64,000 nt of DNA from Cymodocea nodosa (lineage: Eukaryota > Streptophyta > Magnoliopsida > Alismatales > Cymodoceaceae): NCBI GenBank assembly GCA_036874045.1, contig CM072339.1:5587501-5651500 (forward strand). Direction: 5' to 3'. The stretch's first letter is position 1. Every line of letters begins with the position of its first letter. The notes beneath the pieces were generated by a model. That model was not told the origin of the DNA. It did not search any database and worked only from the letters and a program-made list of their open reading frames with translations. Positions 23,430-34,442 of this stretch are shown one piece after another. Position numbers and translations under genes: made by a program.

Positions 23430-25330
23430 CATCTTTCTATCGTTGTCCTCGAACACAAGTAAGCTCCCAATATTTAACACACATTAATGCTTCTAAAATA
23501 TCATCTTTTAATTTTATTCTTCTATCATCTAATATATTACTACTAATACTAAATGTCTATTCACATGCTACAAACAAAATTAGAAATGTTAGTAAATCTC
23601 TAGCCGTTAATAATAAAATAGGAAATGTGCAGTTTTGTGTTTTCCACCAATTTATTACATCAAAATTTAGAAAATCAAGATTATCTCTTATTAAATAGCT
23701 ACGATTAGTATTATTAAAATTATTTAATTCTTTTATATTTGTTACGTTAAAATCACTATATTCATCATCAAATATACTATAATCAATTATTGATGATGAT
23801 GATGATGGTTGTGAAAAATAGGGCATATTTTGTGTTTGTTGTTGTGTTCCATATTTTATAACATACATATCAAACATATTATTTAAATTTTCTTATATAT
23901 TTTCAATTATTACATCAAGTTCTATATTTAAACAAGTTTATATTATATTTATTAATTTTTTAACAACTTTTGTTTAGTCCTAGGATCTAAACAAACACTT
24001 AATGTATATAAGAGAGATATTTTATTCCAATATTTTAAAAAAAATTCTTTCATTTTTAAAATTATAGGTGCAAAAAATAGATAATTACTATAATTATTAA
24101 AAACCCTTGCAATATTATATAAGTAGTGGATTGCATAAACAAATGTATAATAATATATTCTTGATAAATGTTCTATTACATTATAAAATGGTTTTAAAAA
24201 TTCAATAAAACAATTAGCTATTGCAAAATTATTTTCATGTAGTTGTGTTGTACTATCGTCTATTCTACCATTATAATAAGTTTTTATAACTTCTTTATAA
24301 GGTAAACAATTATTTAACATTAAATAAAACGAATTCCACCTATGAGAGACATCCATTGTAAATGTTTTATGTGATAATCGAAATGAATCATATACATGAT
24401 TAAATTCTTCTTGTCGTCTACCACTAAATAAAATGTAACATAATTCAATTCTAATATTTTCTAGAAAAGATTTTAATTCTTTGACACCTACTTGAACTAT
24501 AAAATTAATTATATAACATATACATCTTTGGTGAAATAAATCAAAACCATTTGATGGAGTTAATCTACTTTTAAACATAGAGATAATTGCATTATTACTA
24601 GATGCATTATCAAATGTAATACAACCTACTTTTTCTTTAATTCCATAAAATTCAAAAATTTCCATAATAGTAGAAAAATATTTTGAGCATTATGTGAATG
24701 ATTTATTCTTCTAAATCCTATTAATATTTTTTGTAAAACCCAATTATCATGAATAAAATATGTAATAATAGCAATATATCCTGCTTTACTTCTACCCTCC
24801 CAAATATCAGATGTACATACTATAGATGTATTAATAGAATCTATTATATTAACTAATTCCATTCTAAGTTTATTATAAAGTTCAATAATATCTTGCCTAG
24901 TTGTATTTCTAGAAATTTTTTTAAATTGTGGACAATAAGCTTGTAAAATATGTTCTTGAAAATGTTGACTATCACCATAATTAATAGGTAAATTTTGAAC
25001 AGTAATAAATTTAGCATGTAATTCTCTAGCATTACTAGGATTATAATGACATTATATTATATTACTTTTAGTGTTAAATTAAGTTATGTTTAAATCATTT
25101 TATTTATTTCAAGATTTTTAAATGAACAACTAGCTACATGTCTAGATAAATGACTTGTACCATCTAAAACTTTGCATGAAAAGTCTACATTACAAATGTT
25201 GTAGTAGGCTCTCTCCACCGTAGTACCATCTCCCAACTCTTTCATCTTTATTATAAACTTCAACCATAAATTTAACATTCTTCTTGATTTAGCAACAATA
25301 GTTGAAGTTGATACTCTACTTTCTATAGTT
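23430..25330 (-). pseudogene. hAT transposase, broken
   Basis: From the N-terminus: a BED-type zinc finger remnant (CNVDFSC...HLSRHVASC) at about 25200-25100. A core with TFDNASSNN, carrying a catalytic Asp, lies near 24610. It is followed by HQRCICYIINFIVQVGVKEL and DVSHRWNSFYLMLNN, which are RICESLEEPER-type signatures. The C-terminal dimerisation region (about 23600-23440) reads ARDLLTFLILFVACE, a stop, then SISSNILDDRRIKLKDD and EALMCVKYWEL. Three reading frames are used, so there are at least two frameshifts plus stops. It is not functional. In autonomous elements this protein excises and reinserts the transposon and leaves 8-bp target duplications. Confidence 0.85.
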
Positions 25331-25600
25331 TGAGCTTGAGAGTATTATTGTTTCTACTCAAAATCATCACCAGCCTCAACAGCATTATTAAAGATGAAGT
25401 CATTAAAGTTATATGCCAGTTTTGCAAAGAATTTAACTTGAAAGTTGAAGAAAGTTGAAGCCTAAAAGATGATCTTTGTATTTTGTAAAAGAAAGAGAGA
25501 AGATTTAATGAGTATGAATTATGAAAAAAATTCTAACATTCTTCTCTATTTATAGATTTTTTCATCATTATTTTTCTCTCCCTTTCATTCCTTCTCTTTT

Positions 25601-25831
25601 CCTTTTTTTTACCGTTGGTTTCAACATTCAATTTTTACAAATGTTATTTCAATGTTCATTTTTTACAAATGTTTATTTTTTGACGAATGTTTCTTTTTTT
25701 ATGAACGTTTCATTTTTTTCTTGTTGAAATAATGTTTGTAAAATAGACTTCTCTTCTCTCTTTTTTTTACTGTTGGTCTCAACATTTATTTTTTACAAAT
25801 ATTATTTCAACATTCGTTTTTAACGAATATG
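25601..25831. repeat. direct duplication in the hAT 5' region
   Basis: A unit starting TTTTTTTACCGTTGGTTTCA and running into TACAAATGTTATTTCAA (about 25601-25680) recurs diverged at about 25762-25831. It lies upstream of the transposase start and is probably part of the hAT 5' noncoding region. Confidence 0.5.
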
Positions 25832-26071
25832 ATACAGGCTAACCTAGGTTGGGCCCAAATTAACCTGTAGGTCAACCCGACCTGACCCAAATCAACCTGT
25901 AGGCTAGCCTAGCTCACCCTGAATCAGCCTATAATCTAACCCAACCTATGGGCCAATTTTTTAATATATTGTACCCTAGACCATCTTAATTTTTTAAATC
26001 AAGTCAGACTAGGCCAAGTTGGCTCATAATAGTCTAACCTAATTGACACCTCTAGAGGTGAGATGTATAAA

Positions 26072-26112
26072 ATTAAAAAAAAAAAAAAAAAAAAAAAGAG
26101 AGAGAGAAAGAA
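26072..26112. repeat. poly(A) tract running into GA microsatellite
   Basis: About two dozen A residues are followed by AGAGAGAGAGAAAGAAG. Simple-sequence DNA just outside the hAT end. Confidence 0.9.
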
Positions 26113-26929
26113 GAGTAGAAAACAAAAATCAAAATATAATAATGAAAAAAATGATATCTACGACTCAACGCCGAAGTACCTGGAACGTGGATTGCTTTCG
26201 TGAATATACGATCATTCCATTTAATTTGTGAACTCCAAGGACGTGAAACGTAAATCGCTTCCGTGAGTTTAGTATCATATCGGCTATAAAAGTACTTGAA
26301 ATAGTGGTTTTCCTTGAGGTTTTGTTGACTCCAAAACTGTGGATTGGCGTTTTCCCTAGTCAATTCAAAACTGAGTTTTCAAGGAGAGCATCCTTTCTTT
26401 GTGATCAACCAACACGGTTTTGACGAATAGCGATGACTTTTGAAACGAAGGGCCATTATCATTAGTGTTCGAAGTCATTAATCGATCGGTGGACCATCAT
26501 CGTACCTTCTTGGTTGACTTTCCACTCAGGTCCTAGAAAAGATTATTACCTAAGGAATAATTCGCCATTCGAGGAATATTATTCCCCATTAATACATTTG
26601 CATGACATCGAATGAATATGCATAAATAGAAGGAAAACTAATATAGATAAATCAATATGTATGCGACTTTGTACATGTGCATCAAGCTAATATGATCAAA
26701 GCTATATGGTGCTAGCAAATATACCATCAATGAGCGATCTGAAGATTGACGCATATGCATGATAATCAAATGTGTACATGCTTTACAAATTTGATATATG
26801 TGATATATATGGGCAAACACATATATGTATAGAAATTAAATACATATATCCTTGACATAAAAGACCTATGAATGCATAAAATAAAATGCATATATGTTGA
26901 CAAATATACAAAATAGATGTTTAAATAAA
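26113..26929. other. intergenic, nothing recognised
   Basis: The short frames here have no family resemblance. I see no RNA gene, terminal repeat or splice-supported exon. Confidence 0.5.
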
Positions 26930-28080
26930 TTTTGAAAAAAATATCAAATGTTCTTATATATCAACTTAAACTATCTAATATTCACTTAGATATATCAAAT
27001 CAATCATTTAAGTGATTAAAGATAACTTTTAGATATGAATCTAAACTATTTAAAATATAAAATACTCTTAGATATAAGTCTAAATTATCTAAAAAGGTGC
27101 ATTTATACCTACTACCAAGCACTTACTTTTGTAAGAATTCTGGAGTTAATTGTGTTTAAATAAAAACAAAACCAGGATGGGTGACCATTTGGAAAGTTTT
27201 TGTGTAGTGCTTATAAGCAATAGTGTTAGCTCTGCTCAAGCATTGGCAAGCTGTAGGTATGTGCACTACTTACCCAATTCACGTGCCAACATTGCGGAAA
27301 TCTATCATGTTAGGGCCTAATAAGGTCTCTTACAAGCTTTTGCCTCCTTGGATACTCTTAGTGTACCAGGCCATTTGAGTGTCCATTGAGACTCACATGT
27401 TATCACCTCCATGGATACTCCTAGAGGATCAAAAAAAAAAAATTATCTAAAAATATATTTTAATATGAAATATATATATATATGCATATACAAATCACCA
27501 AAATATCCATCTACATGCACAAGTTATCAAAATACCCTTGCATGTAGAAATTAACATACCCTTCTACATGTGGAAATTACCAACATACTCTCTTGCATGT
27601 GGAACTTACCATCATCTAAAAATTAGCAATATACCCTTCTATATGAGAAAATCAAAACACCCTCATATATCTCTAAAATTACCAAAATGCCCTTGTGTAT
27701 TTCTAAATTACCTAAAACACCCTTTATGCATATCTAAATGTCTGGATTAACAAAATTCCCTCTCACATTTCCAAATATCAAATACTTATAAGGAACAAAA
27801 AACTTAAATTGCCTAAATCAAAATTTGCATTTATATATGAGTCTAAACTATTTGAAATATAAAAATGTTATTAGATATGAGTTTAAACTATTTGAGTTAT
27901 AAAATACTCTTTGATATGAACTTAAATTATCTAAAATATTGAATGCCCTTAGATATGAATTTAAATTATCTAAATATCAAATGTTTCTAGATATGAGCCT
28001 AAACTATCTAAAATATCATACACTTAAGATATAAGCTTAAACTATCTAAGATATTAAATATTTCTAGTAATAAGTATAAA
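26930..28080. repeat. degenerate AT-rich tandem repeats
   Basis: The word TTAGATATGAGTCTAAACTA followed by TCTAAAATAT recurs with variation at about 26930-27095 and 27820-28070. In between (27490-27760) a second unit, ACCAAAATACCCTTGCATGT with GGAAATT, repeats six or seven times. The arrays surround the 5S-like sequence. Confidence 0.6.
27096..27212 (+). pseudogene. decayed 5S rRNA-derived sequence
   Basis: 117 bases align from end to end with plant 5S rRNA. The start is GGTGCATTTATACC (5S: GGGTGCGATCATACC), then ACCAAGCAC, then GAATTCTGGAGTTAATTGTG (5S: GAACTCCGAAGTTAAGCGTG). AGGATGGGTGACC is intact, then TTTGGAAAGTTTTTGTGTAG. The intact word is the pol III internal C-box region. The decay rules out a working 5S gene. 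It could be a stray 5S pseudogene or the remains of a 5S-carrying element (Cassandra TRIM or SINE3 type). I did not find paired LTRs. Confidence 0.7.
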
Positions 28081-28768
28081 CCTTTCATTACATCATGTTA
28101 TCTCATTGTCATTTTGAATTATTCAATACTAGTTTGTGCTATTGTTCATAAGAAATGAAATTAAATTTTGATACTATATGTGTTTAATGTGATTAATATG
28201 ATGTAAATGAGACATCTTTCTTTAAAAAGTGTAAGATACAAAATTATTAATTAATTTTTAAGAGATCCAATATGTTACAAATGAGAATAATCAACAATAT
28301 TTGTAATATGAGAAAAACTCAAGTTAACAATATTGTTTTGATTAAAAGAAAATAAAAGGAATACATTGACTAATGTTTGGTGTTACCACAAAAGCTCCAA
28401 TGTATCCAAATATATTGAAAATCTATTAAGGACTTGGAGAAAACATTTATTGAAAACATATATTGAAAATCTTTGAGTAAATAAATGTATGTGTATTCTT
28501 GTATGCCCTTTTTGTTGAGGAGAAAATTATCATTTAACATCACATTTGAACTACTCCCAAAATAAAAAAACTTCCCTCACATGATACAAACCACAAAATT
28601 TGATCTACTTTTAATTTCCTTCCACACATAAAAAGAGATTTATTCATGATTGCCAAAGACATTTCAAAAGCATGAGATTAAACCAATCTAATCCACTATT
28701 CATAATCAATGGCCTAAGGAGAGGAGGATGAACCAAGAAGGCTAAAAGGAGAGGAGGAGAAATGACAA
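28081..28768. other. intergenic, nothing recognised
   Basis: AT-rich sequence without a long frame or clear repeat. Confidence 0.5.
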
Positions 28769-29049
28769 GATCAATGATGGGCAAGTGGGAGCATATGTGG
28801 GCTTGGGATCACAACCACTAATGTCCTATGGCTCTAAGTGGACAAATTGAAGATTGAAGATTAGAGATGGTGACGCAGAGACAATGGGCGTAGTTACAAG
28901 GGTTACACTTGAGATCGATGATAGGTAGGTGGGAGTAGATGTGAGCTTGGCAACATGACCACCAATGTCCTGTGGCTACCGAAGGATGAATCGATGATTA
29001 AAGATGGCAATGTAGAGACTTTGAGTGTAGGAACAAGGGTTACACTTGA
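28769..29049. repeat. ~140-bp tandem duplication
   Basis: Copy 1 (28769-28912) starts GATCAATGATGGGCAAGTGG and ends AAGGGTTACACTTGA. Copy 2 (28913-29049) starts GATCGATGATAGGTAGGTGG and has the same end. A third copy begins at 29050 (ATCGATGATAGATG) and stops. Scattered substitutions and small indels separate the copies. Confidence 0.8.
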
Positions 29050-29246
29050 AATCGATGATAGATGTAGGGACAAGATATAGACCTTTGATTTTGGGTGGTT
29101 GGCTGTGTAAATGTTGAGAGGATGTTATCATCATTTACTTGAAATAAACTTCAATCATTGTAGGCATTGATGTGAGCTCATGTTGAATACCTTCACATAG
29201 TTATTTGCATAGGTGTGTTGCAAATTTCACTATGGTACACTTTGTT

Positions 29247-29432
29247 TGAATATTCATCGATCTATCATGTTTCTTTCTCCATTTTTTTTCTTCTTCTTTC
29301 GAGTTATCAGGCTATTGATTTAGAGAAGATTCTAGATTGTTCCTGCTATATATATATTCTTGTTGTAACTTTGTTTTTGGGTAATTTTTGACATAGTGAA
29401 AAATCTTCCCCATGTCTCTATTCTCCTCTACA
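29247..29432 (+). repeat. Copia-3 5' LTR
   Basis: It runs from TGAATATTCATC to CTCCTCTACA and matches 34258-34442 along its length, sharing for example GATTTAGAGAAGATTCTAGA and GGGTAATTTTTGACATAGTG. The bases after it are only weakly PBS-like (ATGATAC). Confidence 0.88.
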
Positions 29433-29544
29433 TTCTTTCTACTATGATACTTCTTTTTCTTCTTCCTCTTCTTCTTCTCCTCTTTTCTTAACTTGGTTTT
29501 AAAGTCAAGGTTCCCCTCCATCATGTCCTCCATGTCGAGCTTTT

Positions 29545-29885
29545 TGTTTAGAATAAAAAAATACATAATATTAGAGCTTAATGAATGGTTTATGGCATGT
29601 TATTTAGCTTAGTAGATAGGAATTAGGCCATTATATTACAATTATATAAATCTGAGGCTTAATTGAAGAATATGTATAATATAAAGGAATTAACAATAAT
29701 TAAGTATCATTTCAGAACTATTGTAAAATTTCCTTGATACATATTATTAAATATTGTTTACACTTGTGTAGTATTTATATAAATTGTTTTATTATATTAC
29801 TGAACTACAAGATTGAATGAGTTCATTGAGTTAGCAGTTAACCCAATAGAGTTAGTTTGTTGAGTTATGTTAACTCCACAAACTA
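29545..29885 (+). mobile_element. short Gypsy-1-family LTR derivative inside Copia-3
   Basis: It begins TGTTTAGAATAAA and follows the first ~200 bases of the Gypsy-1 LTR (compare 30855-31050). It then jumps to a stretch of palindromic words (TGAGTTAGCAGTTAACCC, GTTGAGTTATGTTAACTCC) and ends where copia integrase coding resumes. It is either an LTR with a large internal deletion or a nonautonomous short LTR. Confidence 0.65.
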
Positions 29886-30854
29886 AATGTCTTTATCAAA
29901 TTTAAAACTACAATTGAAAAAAGACTTGATAAGAATATTAAAGTGCTTCAAAGTGACAATGGGGGAGAATATGTGGTGTTCAAAAATTATTTACAATCAT
30001 GTGATATTCAACATCATTTTTCATGCCCATATACACATGAGCAAAATGGAATTTTCTAAAGAAAACATAGACATATTGTTGATTCAGGTCTTACATTGTT
30101 GGCTCATTCAAATCTTCCAAAGAATTTTTGGGTAGAAGCCTTTTAAGTTGTTGTATACCTTATAAATCAAATGCCTTCAAGTCAGTTGCAAAATAGAAGT
30201 CCCTTGCAAGTTCTTTTCAACTCTACTCTAGATTACACATTCTTGAAAGTTTTTGGCTACAAGCATTTTCCAAATATGAGGCATTATTTATATAATAAGT
30301 TCAATTATAAAACTATTCCATGCATATTTCTTAGATATGCTCTTGATCACAAGGGATATTTGTGTTACTCTTCAGAAAATAAGAAGATATATATTTTAAG
30401 GGATGTGGTATTCAATAAAGAAGATTTTTCCCTAAATAAAATGCTTATCAATGCTCCTTCAACTATGATGCAAGAGCAAATCAAAACTATCAACATTCCA
30501 AATGTTATTTTGCCATGTGATATGCAAAATTCCAAAAGGGGGAATTCATTTAAAGAAGAGATGATAGAAGACATTCAGCAAACACCTCCTATTAAAGATA
30601 TTGCTCAAACAAAAGATGATAATGATCAAGTAGTTGAATTTCATCATGATGTTATTAATCCAAAGCACAACAGAACTATTACATGTGTTGCAAGAGGTAT
30701 CTTTAAACCAAACCCTAAATATGCTTTGAATGTGGTTGGAACTAGAAGTATTCCTTCATGTTTTGAACATGCTATTAAGGATTCTAATTGGGTTTCAATA
30801 ATGAATGATAAATATGCAGCCTTAATGAAAAATAATACATGATCTTTAGTGTCT
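29886..30854 (+). pseudogene. Copia-3 integrase core to RT start
   Basis: The integrase motif LQSDNGGEY lies near 29950, followed by HFSCPYTHEQNG and later FLKVFGYKHFPN and FLRYALDHKGYLCYS. The piece ends in the pre-RT motif AALMKNNT with a stop where Trp is expected (NNTW). It is cut at 30855 by the gypsy insertion and contains several stops. Confidence 0.8.
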
Positions 30855-32800
30855 TGTTTAGAATGAAAATATGCATAATATTAACAGTTAAATAATAGTT
30901 AATTGCATTATATTTAGCTTATTATATGAGAATTAAGCCATTATGTTATAATTGCACTATTATATACTTTAATGAAAGAATCTGCATAATTTCAAGGAAT
31001 TAGTGTTAATTAAGTATATTTTTACACTGTTAGTGAGTTATAGGTTTTGTAATTCTTAAGTATCTGAAATGTCTGTTATTTCGGAGAGTTACATTTTATG
31101 TACCGGACAATTATATTTTGAACATTTAAAGAATACTTTATTATTTCCTGAAAGACACATGTTGTAACCTTAATATATGACTTAAGTAGATTTTTAGTAA
31201 GTTAGGTGCTAACTATCTGAAAAGCATGTAAGTTTCAGCTACTTATAGTTGTAAGTATCCGAAATATCCTTTTTATTCATAAAGTAGAATTACGCACATG
31301 TAAATTTAAATGTTTTATTATGTCACATGAGCTGCACATGTTTAACTCGTTAAGTTAACATAACTATATACATTGAGTTACTTAAATATACACTAAGGTA
31401 ACACGTTGTGTTAATGTTATAAGCTTATAAGTTATTCATTTACTACACGTGTTTTATAGTTAAGTCAACGAAGTAAGTCCGTTGAGTTACACTAACTCCA
31501 TAGACTACTTATATTTTAACATGCCACTAGAGCAGTTGCAAAAACAGAAAATACGAAGGAAAACCACGATTGCATGTATCACGTAGGAACTAACTTGTAT
31601 AATGAAGAAGAAATCGCCATCATTGATATGAATGAAGGAAGTCCAACCGATCATATAGGGAGAAGCAGTTACTACTAAAAGAATATAAAAGAAAAGGAGA
31701 AAGACGAAAAAAAGTGTGAAGAGTGTGTGAAGGTGGAGAACCACGCTAACTGCAGAAAGCATCAATAGTTCCCTGAAGCTCCACAACACCACCAAAATTA
31801 CCAACCATCAAATGTCTGTGAGGATACTTTTTGAATGTCGGGTTGATTCCAAGCCAAACATAGTGATTGACAACCACTATGAGGAGTGATCACGTTGTAG
31901 GAAGGGAAGTCATTTTCACCAAGCATTGACTCATATCTCAAGAGATCGTAAAGCTTCTAACCTTGGTTTTAGGTTGATGTCAATATACTAAAGAGGAGAT
32001 CAACTTACAAGTCTTAATTCATGATTCTATAGGGAGAGGAGGCAAGATTGTAAGTGATTAAGTTTTCATTGGTGTAATCGCGTCATATATAGTGATAGTT
32101 CTTACTATCGATAGAGATTTTTACATTTTACTTTTCGTTCATCTTCAGGAACATATCAAAACAAAAATACCAAAAGCTAATTATCTGTGTTTACATTTAG
32201 TATTAATGTGTTGTATTGTTTGTTTGTATCGTGATTAATGTTATCATTATCAGTATTGTGAATGTTCTATGTTTAGTTGATTCAGAAAATAGAAAGCAGT
32301 TTTATAGATTACTGAAATTGATTCGTACAAAATACTAAAAATCTTAATGGTTACTATCTAAAATATCTGAATGTTAGTGTTGATTAATGACAAATCTCAG
32401 ATTAACTAACATTAAAAAGCTTAATTGATGTTATTTACATTTTATGGAACCACCCAATGGATAACTAAATTCCTCTGTGAATAACAACATTTAACTAGAA
32501 AGGTAGGCTCGTGGAGTTAAGTCCACGAGGTTAGTCTGTATGTACTTAATTGAACACATATAAATTCTAGTATAAAAATTAAAATAGTACACATTTCTTA
32601 CTCAATCTCTATAGGATCAACCTATACTTGCATATAAATACAATATACACTATGCACTTGTAGTTAAAAATACAAATTGGACTTGATATCTAATTTGTGT
32701 GAAAAGTTGTTTGTTACCTTAAAAGAATTTATTAATATATACAATAGACAAGATCTGATTGAACAAAATAGGTTTTCTAATTTAACTACAAACAACCCAA
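30855..32800 (+). mobile_element. Gypsy-1-family 5' LTR plus leader, inserted in Copia-3 RT
   Basis: The LTR runs 30855-32674 (TGTTTAGAATG to ATACA), then the PBS region and about 120 bases of leader that match the reverse complement of 7480-7635, ending near AACCCAAACA at about 32800. Copia RT coding (PPPKDANIIGCKWIYKIK) resumes at once. Everything from gag to the 3' LTR is missing. It gives an uninterrupted version of the Gypsy-1 LTR. The 300-base frame at 31505-31804 lies inside the LTR and is not a gene. Confidence 0.85.
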
Positions 32801-32803
32801 ACA

Positions 32804-34240
32804 TGCCTCCACCTAAAGATGCAAATATTATTGGTTGTAAATGGATATACAAAATTAAAGAAAAATTTGATGAGACTACAGAAAGATATAAGGCAAGATT
32901 AGTTGCTCAAGGGTTCTCACAATAATATAGAATTGATTATAATTAAACCTTTAGTCTAGTTGTTAAACTAGTTACAATAAGAACTATTACAAGTCATGCC
33001 TTCTCAAATAATTGGAGTATGAGATAATTAGATGTCTCAAATGCTTTCTTACATGGGGATACTAAAGAAAACATTTATATGCAGTAGCCAACAGGTTTTG
33101 TTAATCAAAGGCATCCAAATTTTGTTTGTAAATTGTATAGATCCTTATATAGTTTAAAATAGACCCCAAGAGCCTGGTTTAGTAAGTTGAAGACTTTTTT
33201 GTAGTAGCAAGGATTTTGAGAGTCAAGAAGTGATGTTTCCTTGTTTACTAAGAAAACCAACAACTCCAACACCTATGTACTAATATATGTTAATGACATT
33301 ATACTCACTAGTTCTTCATCAAATGAAATTTAGAACATTATCAAAGAGTTATCTAATTCTTTTGTTATAGGGGATCTAGGTGAATTAAGTTATTTTTTGG
33401 GACTAGAAGTCCAAAGGATAGGGGACACACTTCATCTCAACCAATCAAAATATTTGGTTGATATTTTGAGGAGATTCAAACTTAAAGGCATCAAATAATG
33501 TCACACTCCTATGATGAGTGGACAAAAACTCACTCAAAAGATAGGTGATTACTTGAAAAATCCCTTTGAATATCAAAGCTTGATTGTATCCTTACAATAC
33601 TTATGCATAACTAGACCAAATGTCTCTTATGTAGTGAACAAATTATCACAATTTTTGGCTACCCCAAAGTCAAATCATTTAAAGGTTATAAAAAGGGTAC
33701 TTAGGTACTTAAAAGGGTCTATTTCACATGGAATTCCATATCAACATTCACTAGATGAAAGATTACAAGTTGTTCATGCTTATAGTGATGTAGATTGGGG
33801 AGGAGATTCGGATGATCGAAGATCATACTCTAGTTATTACATATTTTTGGGGAAGAACCTTATTTCATGGACTTCACGTAAGCAAAAAGTTGTTTCTAGT
33901 CAAGCACTGAAGCAAAACTGAGGGCACTTGTTCTTACAGTATGTGAAGTTATTTGGTTAAAGATGCTATTAAAAGAATTAAACATTGTAGCCACCACTCC
34001 AACTATATGGTGTGATAACCTAAGCACAATTCAACTTGCAAAAAATCTAGCTCAACATACATGATGAAAATATATTGAGATTGACATGAATTTTATTAGA
34101 GATCACATTGTGTAGAAGACATTCCGAGTGTGGTACATTAATTTACATCAGCAAATTGCCAATGCTCTTACAAAGTCTATTGGGAGACAAATTTTCCAAG
34201 ATTTTTGTTGCAAGCTTTCAATGGTGGCTGCCCCCACTTA
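32804..34240 (+). pseudogene. Copia-3 RT and RNase H remnant
   Basis: RT starts at PPPKDANIIGCKWIYKIK and has ARLVAQGFSQ. The QLDVSNAFLHGD-like region and the YVDDI-like motif (YVNDIILTSSS) are both altered. RNase H has SRPDVSYVVNKLSQF-like and AYSDVDWGGDSDDRRS motifs, then ISWTSRKQKVVSSQAL. The frame is cut by stops and a frameshift near 33900. A PPT-like GCTTGAGGGAGGCTAT (34241-34256) precedes the 3' LTR. Confidence 0.82.
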
Positions 34241-34257
34241 GCTTGAGGGAGGCTATT

Positions 34258-34442
34258 TGAATATTCGTCAGTTCTATCATGTTTCTTTCTCAGTTTTTTT
34301 CTTTTCTTTCAAGTTATCGGTCTATCGATTTAGAGAAGATTCTAGATCGATCCTGTTGTATATATATTCTTGTTGTAACTTTATTTTTGGGTAATTTTTG
34401 ACATAGTGATTAATCTTCCCCACGCCTTTGTTCTCCTTTGCA
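34258..34442 (+). repeat. Copia-3 3' LTR
   Basis: TGAATATTCGTC to CTCCTTTGCA. It is the partner of 29247-29432. Confidence 0.88.

Larger units (their letters stand above)
23142..26054 (-). mobile_element. hAT DNA transposon, RICESLEEPER/BED type, left end not seen
   Basis: The right end (25840-26054) carries repeated AACCTGTAGG and CCCAACCTATGGGCC subterminal words and ends with TTGACACCTCTA, a typical plant hAT terminus (TAGAGGTGTCAA on minus). The transposase remnant is on the minus strand. The left terminal repeat is missing, cut off by the LTR insertion at 23141. Confidence 0.75.
29247..34442 (+). mobile_element. Copia-3: plus-strand Ty1/copia relic with short LTRs
   Basis: Short LTRs (186 and 185 bases) bound a pol remnant: integrase and early RT (29886-30854), then RT and RNase H (32804-34240). 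Gag and protease are gone, since only about 110 bases separate the 5' LTR from the first gypsy piece. Two Gypsy-1-family LTR pieces are inside (29545-29885 and 30855-about 32800). The five-base flanks (TTGTT and ATCAC) do not match. This is an old, dead element. Confidence 0.85.

Noticed and set aside
27096..27212. Functional 5S rRNA gene.
   Set aside because: Too many substitutions in the body and no tandem 5S cluster. Called a relic instead.
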